64,000 nt of DNA from Aulostomus chinensis (Eukaryota; Chordata; Actinopteri; Syngnathiformes; Aulostomidae): the NCBI GenBank assembly GCA_037954235.1, contig JBBMOA010000018.1, forward strand, positions 4,436,001-4,500,000, in the 5' to 3' direction. A program made the position numbers and the translations under genes. Below, piece by piece: positions 23,137 through 37,431 of the stretch; position 1 is the stretch's first letter; the number at the start of each line of letters is the position of its first letter. The notes beneath the pieces are model-generated. The model did not search any database. It was given only the letters and a program-made list of their open reading frames with translations, and was not told where the DNA came from.

Positions 23137-26100
23137 TTATTTCTTGGCCTTGGCTGACTTGGCGGAATTTCGTGGCGGGGTGACCGGTCTTCCAGATCCC
23201 AGTCCTCCCCCTCCACCGTAAGGATACAATTTCTTATCTGCTGGCTTCAGTATCTGTGAGGAGCAAAGAATTTCTCATTTACTTTTCCCACTCGGTGCTT
23301 TCAAAGATGGACAGCAGAGATGACACTGATGATGATATTGATTCCCAAAAGGAAGTCGATTTTACTCACCTGGAAGGAGCACATGAGCGTCTCATCCACA
23401 CTCATCATAGCACCAGCGTTGTCAAATTCTCCGCAGTAGTTGGGAGCCGAGAACAGAGTGACGAGTTGTCGCTTTGCAAAGAACTCATAACCGTCTTCTA
23501 CCACCTTCAGACAGAAGAGAGAATCATCAGCACGGCATGATGATGAAAGCAGATCAAGTACAAGCTGTCAACGACAGGAAACACAGCTTCTGCTTTTTAG
23601 CTGGTTCAGTGTTGCTCAGCTACTACAGAGGATCTTTATTTGCTTGCTAGGGGAGTGCAAGGTTTTCACGCCACACCGGCAGCGTGACCAGACGTCTTGA
23701 GCTTTAAGAGTTGAAAAACATTGGATAAAATATTGCGCTGATCAGTCACTTTTTACCCCATCTGTGGATGAGGGGTGGGACAAATACCAGAACGACCAAC
23801 CGTCACATCCTACATGCACCAGTGCTGAGCAAACACAATAGAGGAGCTCTAGGACCAGACGCTTCCTCCTGCACAAAATCAGATCCCAGATCAGATCAGT
23901 CACTGTGTCAATATTCAGTTTCATTGAAAGCCATACTGAAATGTTGATGGCGTGATACTTTACTCTGAAACTCATTCTGCCTTTAGTGAAAGCCATATTG
24001 AGATTTCAATAAAAGTTCAACTAATTGTTCGGCTTAATCTCGCTTACATTTATCTTTGTTCACCTGGGTTACTCTACAAGTCTCTGCTCAGCCCTACGAG
24101 CTAGGTTTACGCTCCCTTTGGGAAAGGTCCTGGTTTGGGTCACTTGAACAGGCTCGCTACCTCTTTCTGAGGATTGTACCTATCAATCTAAAAGTCACTT
24201 TCAGAGCAATTGCCACGTATTGGTGCTTTAGCAGACTCACATCCCCAGAGAGGACAAAAGGCTTTTAATCCGTCCACAGTCGCTTGGACATCTTACCTGA
24301 TGTGCCCTGCATATTAGGTCCATATCGTGTTTGTGTAAAAATTTGGCCACCACGTCCGCCCCGAATGTGAAGGATACACCGCGGTCGTTCTCTCCCCAGC
24401 CCAGGACGTCTTTGTCTGGATCGGCCCACAGCAGGTCACACAACAAACCCTGGTCCGGAACGTCTGTGGGCCGCATTACTCTGCGGATCTGCTCCATGGA
24501 CTGAAGGTCAGGAGAGAGACCTGCAGAGATCACCCACCCCCGCATTAGTTTGGTTCTCATCTTCTCGTGCAGCACCAACATCATCTTGTATTTTTAAGGC
24601 CTACCTCCATGACAGCAGAAGATTTTCTCATCTACAATTGCAGCCACGGGTAAACAGTTGAAGCAGTCTGTGAAGGTTTTCCACAGCTTAATGTTATACC
24701 GTCGCTTACCTGCCGGCAACAAATGAGACGGAACTTAGAGCAACAGTCCATCGTGCATTTCATTATTTTTCCTTTTTTGCTTAAACATTTCTCTGTACTT
24801 ACACTCATCATAAAAGCCGTAGATGCGATTAATAGAGGCGCATTCATGGTTACCACGCAGCAGGAAAAAGTTCTCTGGATATTTGATCTTGTAGGCAAGA
24901 AGCAGGCAGATGGTCTCCAGCGACTGCTTCCCTCTGTCCACGTAGTCACCCAGGAACAGGTAGTTGCTTTCTGGGGGGAAGCCTCCATACTCAAAGAGCC
25001 GGAGCAGATCATAGTACTGACCATGCACATCTCCTGCAGGAGGCAGCAGAGACACACGATTTAAACTCCACACTGACTGCTACTGGGTGTAGCTGCCTTT
25101 GCATGCAGAATCCACCCTGATACAAGTGACTGATACACCGTTTGTTTAAACATGCAGAAAACCTTCATCCTTCCCCTCATGTGTAGGAGCTAGGCTGGAA
25201 CGCTACATCTTGATCAAACTCACCACAGATTTTGAGAGGAGCCTCTAACTCGAGGAGGATTGGCTGGCTCAGAAAGATTTCACGAGACTTGAGACAAAGG
25301 CCACGGATTTCACCCTCCGTCAGCTGGACATTTTTCCCTGGTCGAGAGCCCTTGACTGAAGAAAGAGGGGAGGGGAGATAAATGGACAGACGTTTTATGG
25401 GTGATAAAATGACAGCAGGAAGACACACGTTTTTCTCAAGAGTTGGAAGAGAGACTGAATGAAGAACGACATGAAGCACAGCAATGAAAGGTGATCCTCA
25501 TATTTTGAGCCAGACCACCAGGCCGGGAAGTTAACACCTCCCACGCGCCAAATGCTGGCAAATTCAGTTAACAGGCCAGTCAAACAGTCTCTTCAAGCAG
25601 GTAATCACATCATTCGAAGGTTGTTTCATAATCAAAATCATAAGCTACCAACAAAAGACACACTTAACATGTTCATCAAACCCCAACACCTCAAGATGAG
25701 CCTCCGTTCTTTGCAACACCCGATCAGTGGGAACCGGTCTGATGTTGTCAGCCTCAAAGCACATCTTTCTGCTTCTGTAGCAGTTCAAACCCTCATTAAG
25801 ACAGACAGACGTGAAACCCACAGACCCTTAACAGCTGAGGAAGCAATATACCGCAAAGTGCAAACACAGAATTTGAAATTGCTCAATATGCACAATGAAG
25901 AAACAAAGACCACCAGGCCATGAGCTGTGATGACACTTTTTGAAATCAAAATGAATTAGAGCCAACATACTTCTTGCCCATCCACTTCTCCAGATGTCAT
26001 CTGAGGAATTCAGCAAGTGTATCAAGTTTATCCTTGTCATGCTTTACCACGGAGGAGCGAACATTCCTACAATTTACTCAACTTATTTGGTCAACAAATG

Positions 26101-29100
26101 ATTCGTTTATTTGGACATGAAGCTGAGAGACCACATCTCAGTGACTCTGTGTACTGCTGCTTTATGCAGGACTGCTCCTGGCAGAGTTCGGAGGCTGCTG
26201 TGTTTGTTTGTGCCAGAGATGGGATCAATCATGCCTACATGTGCTGCTTCATATCCATGAATCTGCACAAGCCTTCGCAGCGTCTACACCGTTGATTTAT
26301 GTACGTGCAGTAGAGACCAAACCACCAACTGTCTCAGTGACATTTATAGGCTTGATTATCAGATGTTCGGCAGCTAATATACATACTACCACCTTTAAAT
26401 GCCAAATGAGAAAAGCAATGTAGACCAACAATAGATGATAACAAAGCCATGAAGGCAGAGCTTCATAACTACTCAGGCTTTCATACAATGTGCGTTTATA
26501 TCAGGGATTTGTCAAACAGCCGTCATTATGATCCTTAATTCTGTCTTTTTGGACAGTGATGACATGTCCTCACCATCCCTCCTTTCAGGCAAACCTATAA
26601 TCAGTTGCCTGAAATGGGGAGGGGGGTCCCTTCCTTGTCATTTTTGTAACAAAATAAAACAGACATGTTTTTCTCACCATATCAGTTAATCCTGAACAAA
26701 ACACTTATGGTGGAAATACTATAGTAGAGAAAGACAAGCCTGTCTATGGGAGCACATGGGCTGCACAACTTAAGCCACCAAATGGGGGTAAAACCCCACT
26801 GTGGACACTGACACGCAGAAACAAACACAACAACCACCGCCCATCAACTTATGTCATTTTAACCAGTGAAAGCAACAGTCAGCATGACCAAAAAGAGTTG
26901 AGTATTGTGTTAACTGCTAGTATCTGCCTATGAAATGCGGAAGTCAACTTAACCGATTCCTGTATTTTGCCAGCCATTACATCAGAGTCACTCTCACCAG
27001 CCTGGCAGATGCTGCACGGACGGCTGCTACAGCGCTGCCACATCAACCGACTGAAGTGTGACTCAAGAGTTAAGTCGACTGGACCACACCTACATGCTCA
27101 CTTCTGTATCAAATTACCCCATCGTGCAATCATGCAATATTCACCTGTTAGATGTGAAGCATACTGATGCTAAATATCTGTGACGTAATCGTGGCAGACA
27201 ACAGTACGACTAAACTTATAACAATAACAGTAAAAATTGTCATAGTCACCATTCAAAACAAAAGACAATGTGACATAGAAAATAGAGAGCCAATAAAGCC
27301 GTTTTCAGCACATTTCGATTAGATCATATTTTTCCTATCAGTTCCACCCTGATGAATTTAGCAAAGTAGTAAAAATAAAGTTAGGAAGTTATTTTGTGGT
27401 TAATATCATATTTCTCGCCCGATCAGTCTCATTTGTTGCTCCATCAGATGCAGGGGAAGTGGGGAGTGAAGGTACATTTTGATGCTCCATCAGAAGCTGT
27501 GGGTGTGTCGACAGCACTCCTGCAGTAAGTCCAGGGTGTCCCTGACGTGATGTGGTCATTGGTCAACCGTTGGGAGGTTGTGATTGGCAGATGCTTGTTC
27601 AAAATGAATCTACAGGAAGTAACATAAAGTGCTGCTGCTAATGGCATTGTTTCAGAACACATCCAATCAGCAATCCCTCTGACTAGCAACGACACATTTG
27701 TGACGTTCCCTTCCAGTTGCATCAGCATCTCTCATGCACGTAATACACGTCATGTCAAAGACCATTGAAGGTCGAACTGAAAATCTCGGATGCTTTTTTG
27801 ATGACAGCACTACTGCCACTTTGGACTGGAACCTAGTTCTGTCAGGGACACTAAACATGGATGAAAGTGTGCTCACGCTTTCGCCGTTACTGATAAATCT
27901 ATTAAAGAAGATGGTTTAATTTGAATGTGTGACTTTGTTGAAGCTCACTTTGAGGTTGAGATTTTAAAGCAATCAGGTGGAACTCACCATAACACCTATA
28001 TGGGGCTGTCTTCCACAGCACTGATGACAAAGTTGTGCACACTGCCATTTCATCAAGTAGCCCAGTAAGTAAGATGATACTTAAGTAACTGGCCATTATA
28101 GTATTAATACGTGATGGAGTGATGACAGTACATTTAAAACCCAACAGAAAATGAGCATCTAACATCCAGATATTCACATTCTAGCATCTAACTGGCATCA
28201 TTTTCAAACACTGACCAATGTGGTCCAGCTGGTTTTGACCTAGTTTTCTTAAGCGAGGGAGGCACCAGACATCATGAAGCCTATGCAGGGAAGGAGGGAA
28301 AAAAAAGAGCAAACGAACAACTGATGCGGCCGTATCACACACACTAAACCCAGAGGATATTGATGCACTCGTGAACCTTAACGCCTCTAAAAATGTTCCA
28401 TTGATTTTGTCACATGAGGAATCACAAATGCAGTGGGGAGAATAACTGGAGATCATTGTCGATAATGGGAATTTTTGTTTCATACACCTTAAATGTAGTC
28501 GCAGAAATCTCTCAGGTCAAATTCAGCGTGTACTCTCACCCACCGCTGAACCACTATCAAAACCCATAAGAAAGGCGCGTTAATGTCTGAAGACTGCAGC
28601 TTAGGGCACTTACTATTAATAATAACAGTTGTGCAAAACTACACAAGTCCACAGCAAAGTGGGCGAGCTAACGTTACAAACATATCCTCAGTAAAACTAA
28701 TCCAGTTGTAACAGCTCCAGCAGAGCATTTAGTGCTTTAGTACTTAAGGTTTAGAGCGATGAGAGTAGAAAACAACAAATGGAGGTAAAATAAAGGCACG
28801 ATGCTGTGGTGACTATTAAAAGCAAGGTCCTAAATAGTGAAAGTCAGTATAATACTGCAGTGCTGCTTGTCACTTTAAACCAGGATTACAGAGGACTAAG
28901 CCCCAACAGAGCTTACTCCAAAGTTAGCCATATAGCCAGCGGGCAACAGTGAGCTTATCGTGAGGGGGTACAGACAAAAAGGCTGAACGCTGATCTGGGG
29001 AGAGAAAACAAAGAGCTGGACCAGCATAACAGAAAAGCCACTGGGATGTGGGTAGTGCAGGAATCAACAGTTGGTTTGGTCCACCTCGCCTGACTCAGTG

Positions 29101-32100
29101 CTGGGCCTTCTGGCTGGGCTCATATGATGTCACGCTCTTCAGACAGCTATTAGCAACACACCCTCCCCGAGTTCACTTAGTTCGAGATCTACTCAAGTAA
29201 TCCAATAGAAAGCGCTCATTATCCAAACACATTTAATTGGTTTGGTCTTGAAACACAGTCAGGAAATAGGAAGGCAACTTTGCGGTCCACATCAAAGCCT
29301 GAACAAGACTGGAATATATTATAACTCCCGATGCAGCTCTGCAGTCAGTCAGTTATACTTGAGTCTACACTTGGACAGAGCACATAAACACCACAGCAAG
29401 AGCTAACTGGCTACTCGCAACAAATGCAGGCCAAAAAAGAAAAAAGGAAAAAAAAAAAAAAGGTCAAGTTATGTAAGGGGATGTAAATACTGCCACTATC
29501 TGGCTTGTTTGTCTTCTCCTGTGTTTGGCAGACAACTTTATCACGGTCTGAGTACAACCCATGAACACTCCTGCAGCCGCCACAGTTCACAGTCAAAGTC
29601 AAACTCCAGGCATTGTGACTGCACACATGCATATTTGTGAATAATCCCAATCACCTCCACCAGCTCAAACCAGGCTGATCGTCTGTGTGTAAGAAGATAA
29701 ACAAATGCAGGGCTAAGGTCAATTCTATGAACCAAACATTCCACTTTTAGAAGTAAAAACCTTCTCTATTATGAGCAGACGGAGACTTTAAACCTCCACA
29801 CCAACAACAACTTACCGACCGCTAATGTAGTTTAGCATTAGTACTGCATGATTTGGTGAAAAAGTCACATCGGGATTAATGTGTACAATACTGCCATTTG
29901 CAACTGCAATGTAATAAATGAGTCTACTTGCTTGGTTATCTGGTAAAATGTACAGAAATTACTGATAATTCTTTAGTGTATCTCTCGACTCAAACATACT
30001 CCATTAAACTAACATAAAAAAAAACAAAATCATGCAATTGTTTTCAAAATAATTGTTTTCTTAGATCAGTTAATAGAAACATCAGAAAATATCTTTCTAA
30101 ATAAAGCAATTTCTGCAGCACTGTTCAACAAAATAACTGTTTTGCTGTGGTGATGCGATTCATCACGGAACACTTACAGATATTATGTTTTACGAAGACA
30201 CGCCAAACTGAAAATTACCATACAGATGAAAATTACACATTGGTGCGGAAAAGACGACCATGTTTATTCATAGAGGAATTGGTATGAAGGAAAAACAAGA
30301 ATGTGTGGGGAAAAAAATGCATTCTTATATTATCAGCATGGGCTCATGCTGCACCAATCAACCTGGTACTGTTAGCGTGATCCTGCAGGCAGACTGGCAA
30401 TGGAAAAGCACAAACATCACCAACGGCAAGGATGTTTAACCTCTCAAAATTGAAGGGGCTCTTCTTTGGTCGCCTCCACACAAAACCCTTTGATTAAAAT
30501 TTGCCAGGTAGCTTTTGTGCGACCCACTAACAGACAAATAAATCCATTCAAACAGGCAAGTAGAACTTATAGAAGCCATAAAACTGCCAATGACTGTGTG
30601 TGATGTTTCCCCGGTGAAAGACAGGCAAACACACCAAGCTGGCTCAACGTCAACAGTCCCACTGAGGGAACACAGGTGGAGGTGTGACGCAGGAGTCATT
30701 ATTACGCATGCAAGGATAAGTACAGGTCACAACCTAACATCTTGTGCTCTTCAAATGAACTATGGAGTTGAGACGGAGGAGATTTATGCTGCTGTTTGAT
30801 GTCCTCTGGGCTCCTGTTACACAATCATCATGTGGATGTGCAGATAAAAGTGTTCTGTTTTCACACACACACACACACGCACACACACACACAACAAATC
30901 TAGCGCCACACAGGGTGGACATTCAGACTTTGGTCCTGTCGCAATTGTATGGCCAGTACAGATTACCAGTCATTGTTTATCCTCCTAATGCTACTTTCAT
31001 TTTCCATAAAGCCTGCAGCATTTACCGTATGACATGACTATCCAAACATATGCAGTTGTAGAAATGATTTATTTTAGGGATATGCAGATATAATGTTTTT
31101 TTTTAATTCTGATCCAATTCGTCCAGATTTGGATACCAATCAGCCAATATACCAAGTCCACTACCAGAGCTTTTTTTCCCTTCAATGTTTTCATTTTGAT
31201 TGTTTTTATTGCCTTTCTGTTTATCATGAGGTTGCAATAACCAACAAAGCGCTTCTTACTGAAAGGGCAAAAAAATATACCCAAACGCATTACGTTTTAA
31301 TGGTTTCTGAAGCACTTCATTCAAACTGAATGGACTGGTGAAGTGTCTCATAAAACGGAACAGCGAGTTACAGTCAAGTGCAAGCTTTGAAATGGAACAA
31401 ATCTGGCCCTGTACATACACTGGTACCATCGCTTCGATAACCCATGCAGGAATTTAGAAGGCCCATCCATGAATAAAGTCAGTGTTGGCACCTGATTCTG
31501 ATGTTCCAGATCAGATATCCACCCTCAGCCATGTCAGTAGGGATGCATGACAGAGGTTTTTTTTTTGCCAAAATGCCAATATTTAACAGCTGACGGCAGA
31601 TATTTGCCAACATTACAAGATATTCACATTTTGTATGTATTGAAATATACATGTAAACATTGTGAGTTTTAAAGAATAATTTGTCCTTATTTCCTAAATA
31701 TTTGGAAATGCCCATAAATCCAATGTTTACCACACTGTTGCCCCATCTGCTCGATAAGGAGCCAAGAAGAAGAGACCTGAGCTAATGGTCATGTTCATTA
31801 AGACTGGAAAAAATCCCCAATATCTGCCAAAACCAATAACAGATATTATCATGGATTCTTTCGTGTAAGGTTTTTTTCATTACCCCCTTTGGAAATTTGA
31901 GCACTGTAGCAGAAAAAGGGTGACCAGCCCTTTCACACAGTCCTACAGTCAGCCAATTAAAGGTCTTTGCTTGTACACTTTATCGACAAGTCACTCTGGG
32001 GAAGGCTTGGACTGCAAATTGTAATTGGACCCTTAATAGTTCCACTACAGAACAGTTAGCCAGACAGCCGATTTGTGTAACTGCTGGGGGAAGGGGAAAC

Positions 32101-32726
32101 AAATGGGGATGTAATAAGCAGCGATGATATCCTCACACTACGCCTTCATCAACTAATGAATTGCTAGGAATCCTCTCTCCAACTGTGTTCCAAAACTCAC
32201 ATCAGAAAGGAGACGGCTATGCCCAGTCACACCTTGATTGTTACTATCTCAGGGCTGAATCAAAGCATTACCCATGCTCCAGGTATGTATGAGCAGACGT
32301 AATTAAGGTTATGCATTTCTGTCTGGTGTTCCTCTCATGTTCCTACAAACGTCATCTAGTTCCCCTTGACTCACAGGCACTACTGTACCAATAAACCTCT
32401 CTAGCAAGAAAAAAAGGGGGTGGGGGTGGGCTGACGATGTAGATGACCTCAGCGATCGTTACTAACGTTACAGAGGAGAATGGGGTTCATTTGGCTGCGA
32501 TCTTTCATCAAAAACCTGACCATGGGGGGGGCACGGGAAACTGGAGTAAAATACGTCAGCATCGCACCTGATAATGGTTATGACATACACGCACTTTTAA
32601 CCACCAACCTGCCTGTAGCACAATTCCTTATTGAAGCAAACTGACACATAGTAGGGTTTGGTTCTCCTCACCTTCCAAGAGACGCTGAATTATAGAGTCG
32701 ATGTTTAATTTGTCCGGCTCCGCCAT
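23137..32726 (-). CDS. ppp1ca: Serine/threonine protein phosphatase PP1 catalytic subunit alpha, 7 coding exons
   Basis: Catalytic subunit of PP1, directed to many substrates by regulatory partners. Exons, 5' to 3': 32672-32726, 25224-25355, 24803-25033, 24605-24709, 24297-24520, 23370-23504, 23137-23253. The lengths sum to 999 bases, giving 332 residues plus stop with every phase consistent; human PPP1CA has 330. It starts MAEPDKLNIDSIIQRLLEV. Metal-site and catalytic motifs are intact: GDVHG (Asp64/His66), GDYVDRG (Asp92), RGNHECAS (Asn124/His125), then CCHGGLSPD. SAPNYCGEFDN, in the loop that binds toxin inhibitors, is complete. The tail GRPVTPPRNSAKSAKAKK keeps the CDK-type TPPR site and resembles PPP1CA rather than PPP1CB or PPP1CC. 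It differs from human mainly by a glycine run before GRPVTPPR. The first coding intron is 7.3 kb; the others are short. Confidence 0.92.
23770..23860 (-). repeat. Dispersed repeat, copy A
   Basis: On the minus strand this reads agagctcct...gctcagcact...atgtaggatg...ggttggtc...tggtattt...cccac, shared in the same order with plus-strand 50117-50205. It lies in a ppp1ca intron. The family is not recognised. Confidence 0.6.
30862..30892. repeat. (CA)n microsatellite
   Basis: CA repeat with one CG interruption, in ppp1ca intron 1. Confidence 0.9.
31536..31863 (+). mobile_element. Non-autonomous DNA transposon remnant in ppp1ca intron 1
   Basis: It begins agggatgcatgacag and ends near tattatcatggattctt, which are roughly inverted copies of each other. 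In between are repeated atatttgcc / gccaatattt units typical of short fish DNA transposons. No transposase frame is present. Confidence 0.5.
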
Positions 32727-33320
32727 TTTCTGTATTTTCCGGCGTTCTTGTTAAGTGAAAAAAATCCTATCAAGGAAAAAAGACAAACACACAATTAAAA
32801 AACAAAATCAGCTTAACGTGTTGTATTGAGGTTCGCATCTGTTGGCGAATGAGTGCACTACGGAGCGATGTACGCCAAGTGGGGCCATCTATGAGCTAAT
32901 GCTAGCTAGCTAGCTAGCTAGCTAGCTGGCAGCTACGAGCCTAGTAACGTACACACATGTAAACTAGCTGCGGCGCAACTGATCCGGAGCTAGTTAGCTA
33001 ACGTTTGCTGTTTAATTCAAGCGGGATAAAACCTCTCCGAACCTTATCTTCGGTTTAAAACCCGTCCTCCTTTAGCTTGTAAATATTTATCCTCTGAGCT
33101 CAGCCTTGGCCCCGTTCACTCAGTTTGTCTGGGTTCCACCACTCTTCCCCCAGCAACTTGAAACAGGGCCGTTTCTACCCGAAGCGTCGACATTAACGTC
33201 AGAGGCTGACTCGCGCCGGGTCCGTCACACGTTTCTCAAAAGATGATTGGTCGGTTGTGGATCAAGAACCTGAGTTCTGGATTGTGATTGGACACATTCT
33301 GGGTCCGTCTTCCGCTTGTG
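32727..33320 (-). promoter_or_regulatory. ppp1ca: ppp1ca 5' UTR and promoter region
   Basis: Upstream of the ATG an acceptor-like tract (tcttttttccttgatag) ends at 32770, suggesting that the 5' UTR is itself spliced. Further up are a GCTA tandem repeat at 32901-32927, CpG-rich sequence around 33120-33240 and two inverted CCAAT-type motifs (gattggtcgg near 33245, gattggacac near 33287). Transcription probably starts between about 32950 and 33250; the exact start is unknown. Confidence 0.5.
32901..32927. repeat. (GCTA)n tandem repeat
   Basis: Nearly seven perfect copies of the palindromic unit GCTA/TAGC in the ppp1ca 5' region. Confidence 0.95.
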
Positions 33321-34100
33321 CCCCGCCCCCAGCAGTTTGCAATAGCATCAATGGAGGTTCGAAGGAGAATTCGAAGTGCGCCATCAAGTGTTTACTATTA
33401 AACTTGCAATCTGAAACCGTGAAAATACACTTTACTACGATTTCATTCGGAGTACTATGAAAGTATAATGCCCTTGTCACAGTTTCTGTTTTTAAGTGAA
33501 AGAATTAATTGCAGAGTTTAATTCTGTCAAAATTTTGAACATGAACTTCTCAACTACAACAACAACAACAACAACAAAACATTAAAACAGATAAGATTCT
33601 TCAAGACAGCACAAAATAATATCAAAACAAAAGTAAAAACGTAGGAGAATAAGAGATGCAACTAACTTTAACTATATTCTGACTTCCTCATGTCCTCTTG
33701 AGAACTTTATAAGTTCATACTGTAACGTAAACAAACATACAGTACGACAAATGAACAAAGAAAAGACTGGTGTCAGGTGTATTGGTGCAAGGTTTCACCT
33801 GTCTTTTAAAGTTTTAATTTTACATTTATAGTTCCTCCCATTTGAATGGAATGTAAAAAGTACATCCACCTCTAAGTCATCAAATGAAATGTACACACTC
33901 AAAAATGGCCTTTAATCAAATTTGCTCCGAAGTTACTCAGTTACTAAAATCCAACGTCGCTTGTAACCTGAAACCTCCATGAATTTAGTTGTTTGGACTT
34001 TTTTTTTTAAAATGTGTTTTTTTTATCATCGCTTGATTCATATCTGTCTTATTTCTCTTCATTGATTACTTTTTTAGTTTTCTAGTTAATGGTACACAAA

Positions 34101-34170
<70 letters not shown>

Positions 34171-35129
34171 GTAAACTAAAATCAAAGTCTGACTTTGCAG
34201 GTTCTCCATCTTGTTGAACATCCCAGGACATCCCAGAAACACTCCCGCTTAATTTTCAAAACCAAAGTTCATGTTGATATTGAAGTCTCCTCAAATTTAC
34301 TGCTAATTTTTTTCTTTTGATGCACACTATTTGAATAGATAATAATCACCCAGCTAACTAATGTGAATTCTTTTCACAGTACTCCTTTAAAATAAGCTAC
34401 ATTAAAGTAAATATACATATATATACAGTATATATATACATATATATCCACAGCATCATTTTATTGTTTGTTATCCAACAAAAGTTGCTATCCTCTGTAA
34501 TGTCTCTTCCCAATGAAAGATCTAAATTTGTGTATTTATGAAGCAATCTTCCGTATAATTATGTGTGACACAGTTAATGGAGACTATGTATTTAGCTCCA
34601 TCACATTCCTCATGGCTTCCTCATCTTCTCTCACTCCCATGATCCATTACGCAAACCCACTCAGTCTGTCTTTCCTAAATCTGCCACCTCTGATTCGTCA
34701 TCACAGTTTCGACAGACTAAGACGGCGCTTGCCGTTGACTGGGTGGTTCCTGTATACTGTGAGTTTGAAGCCACTCAGTCAAATTCCTCTCTCCTGATAA
34801 AACAGAAAGATTCCGGATTACAAAATTCAACACTTCCTCTTTTATGTTTTGATGCCAGTTGATCTGTGATGCAGAGTCAACATTTTTTTTTTTTTTTTTT
34901 AACGTCTTGAGGTTTCCTTCACTGCCTGGTAAGCAGTTTTATAAGAGGACCCCAGCAGGTCTAAGACGTAAAAAGAGAGGGAAAGAGATGTGGAGGACAA
35001 GTCCATTCTGGTCTTGAGGTACGTCCTCTCCAGTTTCATCTCAGCCCCACCCTTCACCATACATTCCTCTACAAATACCCCATCCCAGCCCACTGCCTCT
35101 GCACAACACATCTCCTAAACAGCATCCTC
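33321..35129. other. Intergenic region between ppp1ca and the claudin
   Basis: AT-rich; no coding exon seen. It contains an AAC repeat (about 33557-33578), a long CA repeat, an alternating TA/CA tract (about 34414-34448) and a T run (34884-34901). Confidence 0.5.
34099..34167. repeat. Long (CA)n microsatellite
   Basis: Nearly pure CA dinucleotide repeat of about 70 bases upstream of the claudin. Confidence 0.95.
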
Positions 35130-35239
35130 AAAAAAAAAAAACCCCACACACACACACACACAGAGGAAGAAAAAGAAAAGAAGAGCTTGAACGAGCAGAT
35201 TATCCAGTCTCTCCATTTTCAAGTTCAGCAGATAAAAAG
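35130..35239 (+). promoter_or_regulatory. Possible non-coding first exon of the claudin
   Basis: Purine-rich sequence ending AAAAAG|GTAAGAATT, a strong donor, 1.2 kb before the coding exon, which has its own acceptor at about 36484. Pairing the two would give a spliced 5' UTR. No transcript evidence is available. Confidence 0.25.
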
Positions 35240-36485
35240 GTAAGAATTATAATTAATATCCCACTTTATCTCAAATGGCCAGCTGCAGTGTGAAAAGCTG
35301 AATTATTCAGGAAAAGCTTGAAATGACGGCGTACAACATCTTTAAGTGCAGATGTGGGAGGAAACAGAAACCTTTGCTTTATGTTTTCTGCTTAACGGAG
35401 GATTTCATGCTCAGTTTTTCACTTAATATGAGGAATGATTTGCTGATTCACAGCAAGATGATCAGCACACTGTTTTTGAGAAGGCTTTAAAAGTTTGGGA
35501 TCTGGGGTGGAGCTCATGTTCCAAAAACACCGAATCCAATATGATCATCTTTTTGAATCCAACCAAATTTGCATAATTGGTTCAACGTGTGTCTGAGGAA
35601 AGAGGTTTGATATGTGTATATAACATTTTTTTCAGTTAAACCTATGAGAAAAACAGGTTTACTTTATGCAAACTGTAATATGTGGTACAATATGCTTAAT
35701 GTACTTAGGAAATATTAACTACTTGGATTCTGTAACATCGAAGGAAGTTGGGACAGATTAATGTTGTGTTTTGTTTTGAAATCCACTCAAAAGAAAACTG
35801 ACAAATGTGCAACACGTTTCACTCGCTCGTTTAGATGGGGTTGTTTTTCCTGCAACTGTTTCTTACCAGCCCATCTTTCTCAGGGTCGAACTCTTAACAT
35901 ATAACATTCCATTTATTACAAAAAAAAAAAACCCAGTAACATCTCAGCACCTGATCTATTATTCTCCGTTGAAAGAAGATCGTGTGAATGTCGGACCAAA
36001 AGTGCTTCCCTGATCTGCAACTTCTATCTCCTCTTCCCGTCTTATTTTACAGCAACATTTATTGTGACTTAAGGTGATCGTCTCAGCCAGGCGATGCGAG
36101 GGAGTGGTCTGGAGCCCCCTGGGTGGAGAGGCAGCGCGACAGGGCCTGTTAGGACTTGAGCGTGTTTTAAAATGTAGCCCTGAGCTACGCTATCTTGTGG
36201 GGGCCTGTCAGAGGGATCGGGTGTTTGTCAGCTATGCGATCATAAAAACACACACAAACTCAACGGGCCACATTCTGGATCGGCCTCATCCAGAGATCCA
36301 GAGGTGGAAAAAGTAGAAAGAGACTTGAAATAAAACAAAAACAACAACATCGTGAAGGAAAAAAAAAATCTAGGATGTCGTCGAAGGAATAAGAAGATTT
36401 AACACGCGACTAAAAAGTAGAGGAAGTACTCTGCACATCTGTAATTATCTCTGACTCTGGTATGTCTCTCCAGCTTCTCTCCAGA

Positions 36486-37400
36486 ATGGGATCCTCAGCA
36501 GTTCAGATTGTATGTGTGGCCCTCGGGGTCCTCGGCCTGATCGGGGCCATTGTGTGCTGCGCCGTCCCTCGTTGGAAAGTTTCCTCCTTCACAGGGTCCA
36601 ACATTGTGACCGCACAGGTAACCAGGCTCAGCCTCTTGTTGTGAACAGTAATAAATGCTGCAAAAATAAATTAAATTAAATAAAAAAAAAACACATATTT
36701 AAGTGTCCCTATGTCACAGGAAGTGGTATTTAACATGACATGCCAGTAAAGACCATTGACTGCATCCTGTCACCAAAACCTGACATGTGATAGAAACCTG
36801 TTGTTGAGCAGTCATTCACATTATAATGTGAGCCAGTATAAAGATAGAATAGAGTAACTCGATTGAAAACACAAGGCTACACTGAAAATGTGACTCGGGT
36901 AAAGAGAGCTTTGGAAAAATGTTCTAAATACACGTAAAATGTAATAAAAACGACGACGAGTAAAAGTACTGGGTGCTAAAATCATTAGATCATTTGTTTG
37001 CGTGGATGCGAACTAAATCGATGAGAATGGTGCCATTAATATTGTAATTTACTGACAGAAAAAAAAAAACTACATTGATTTACAACGAAAAAAAACCCAA
37101 ACTATTTTCCAACAGCCCCAGAATCATTCATGAAAAGACTCCAGCTTAAATCTAACATCATCAGGTTTTATGTAGTGTCCAGGATACAGACACAAAGTCA
37201 TATTTTTTGACATGATAAATTGTAACACTTATTGGAGTACATTTTACATGTGTACTTATGAAAAGTCATATTTTTTTGTATAAACCTGACCACCTATGTG
37301 GTAGACACAAAATGAAAGTTTAAGTACCAAATGTGTAAATGTAAGTTACTTTATAGGCTGGATGACATGAAATGACTAAAAGCGTGTGTGTGCGTGTGTG

Positions 37401-37431
<31 letters not shown>

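Noticed and set aside
34884..34901. T run as a gene terminator or retrocopy tail
   Set aside because: No retrocopied gene or target duplication around it; simple homopolymer.
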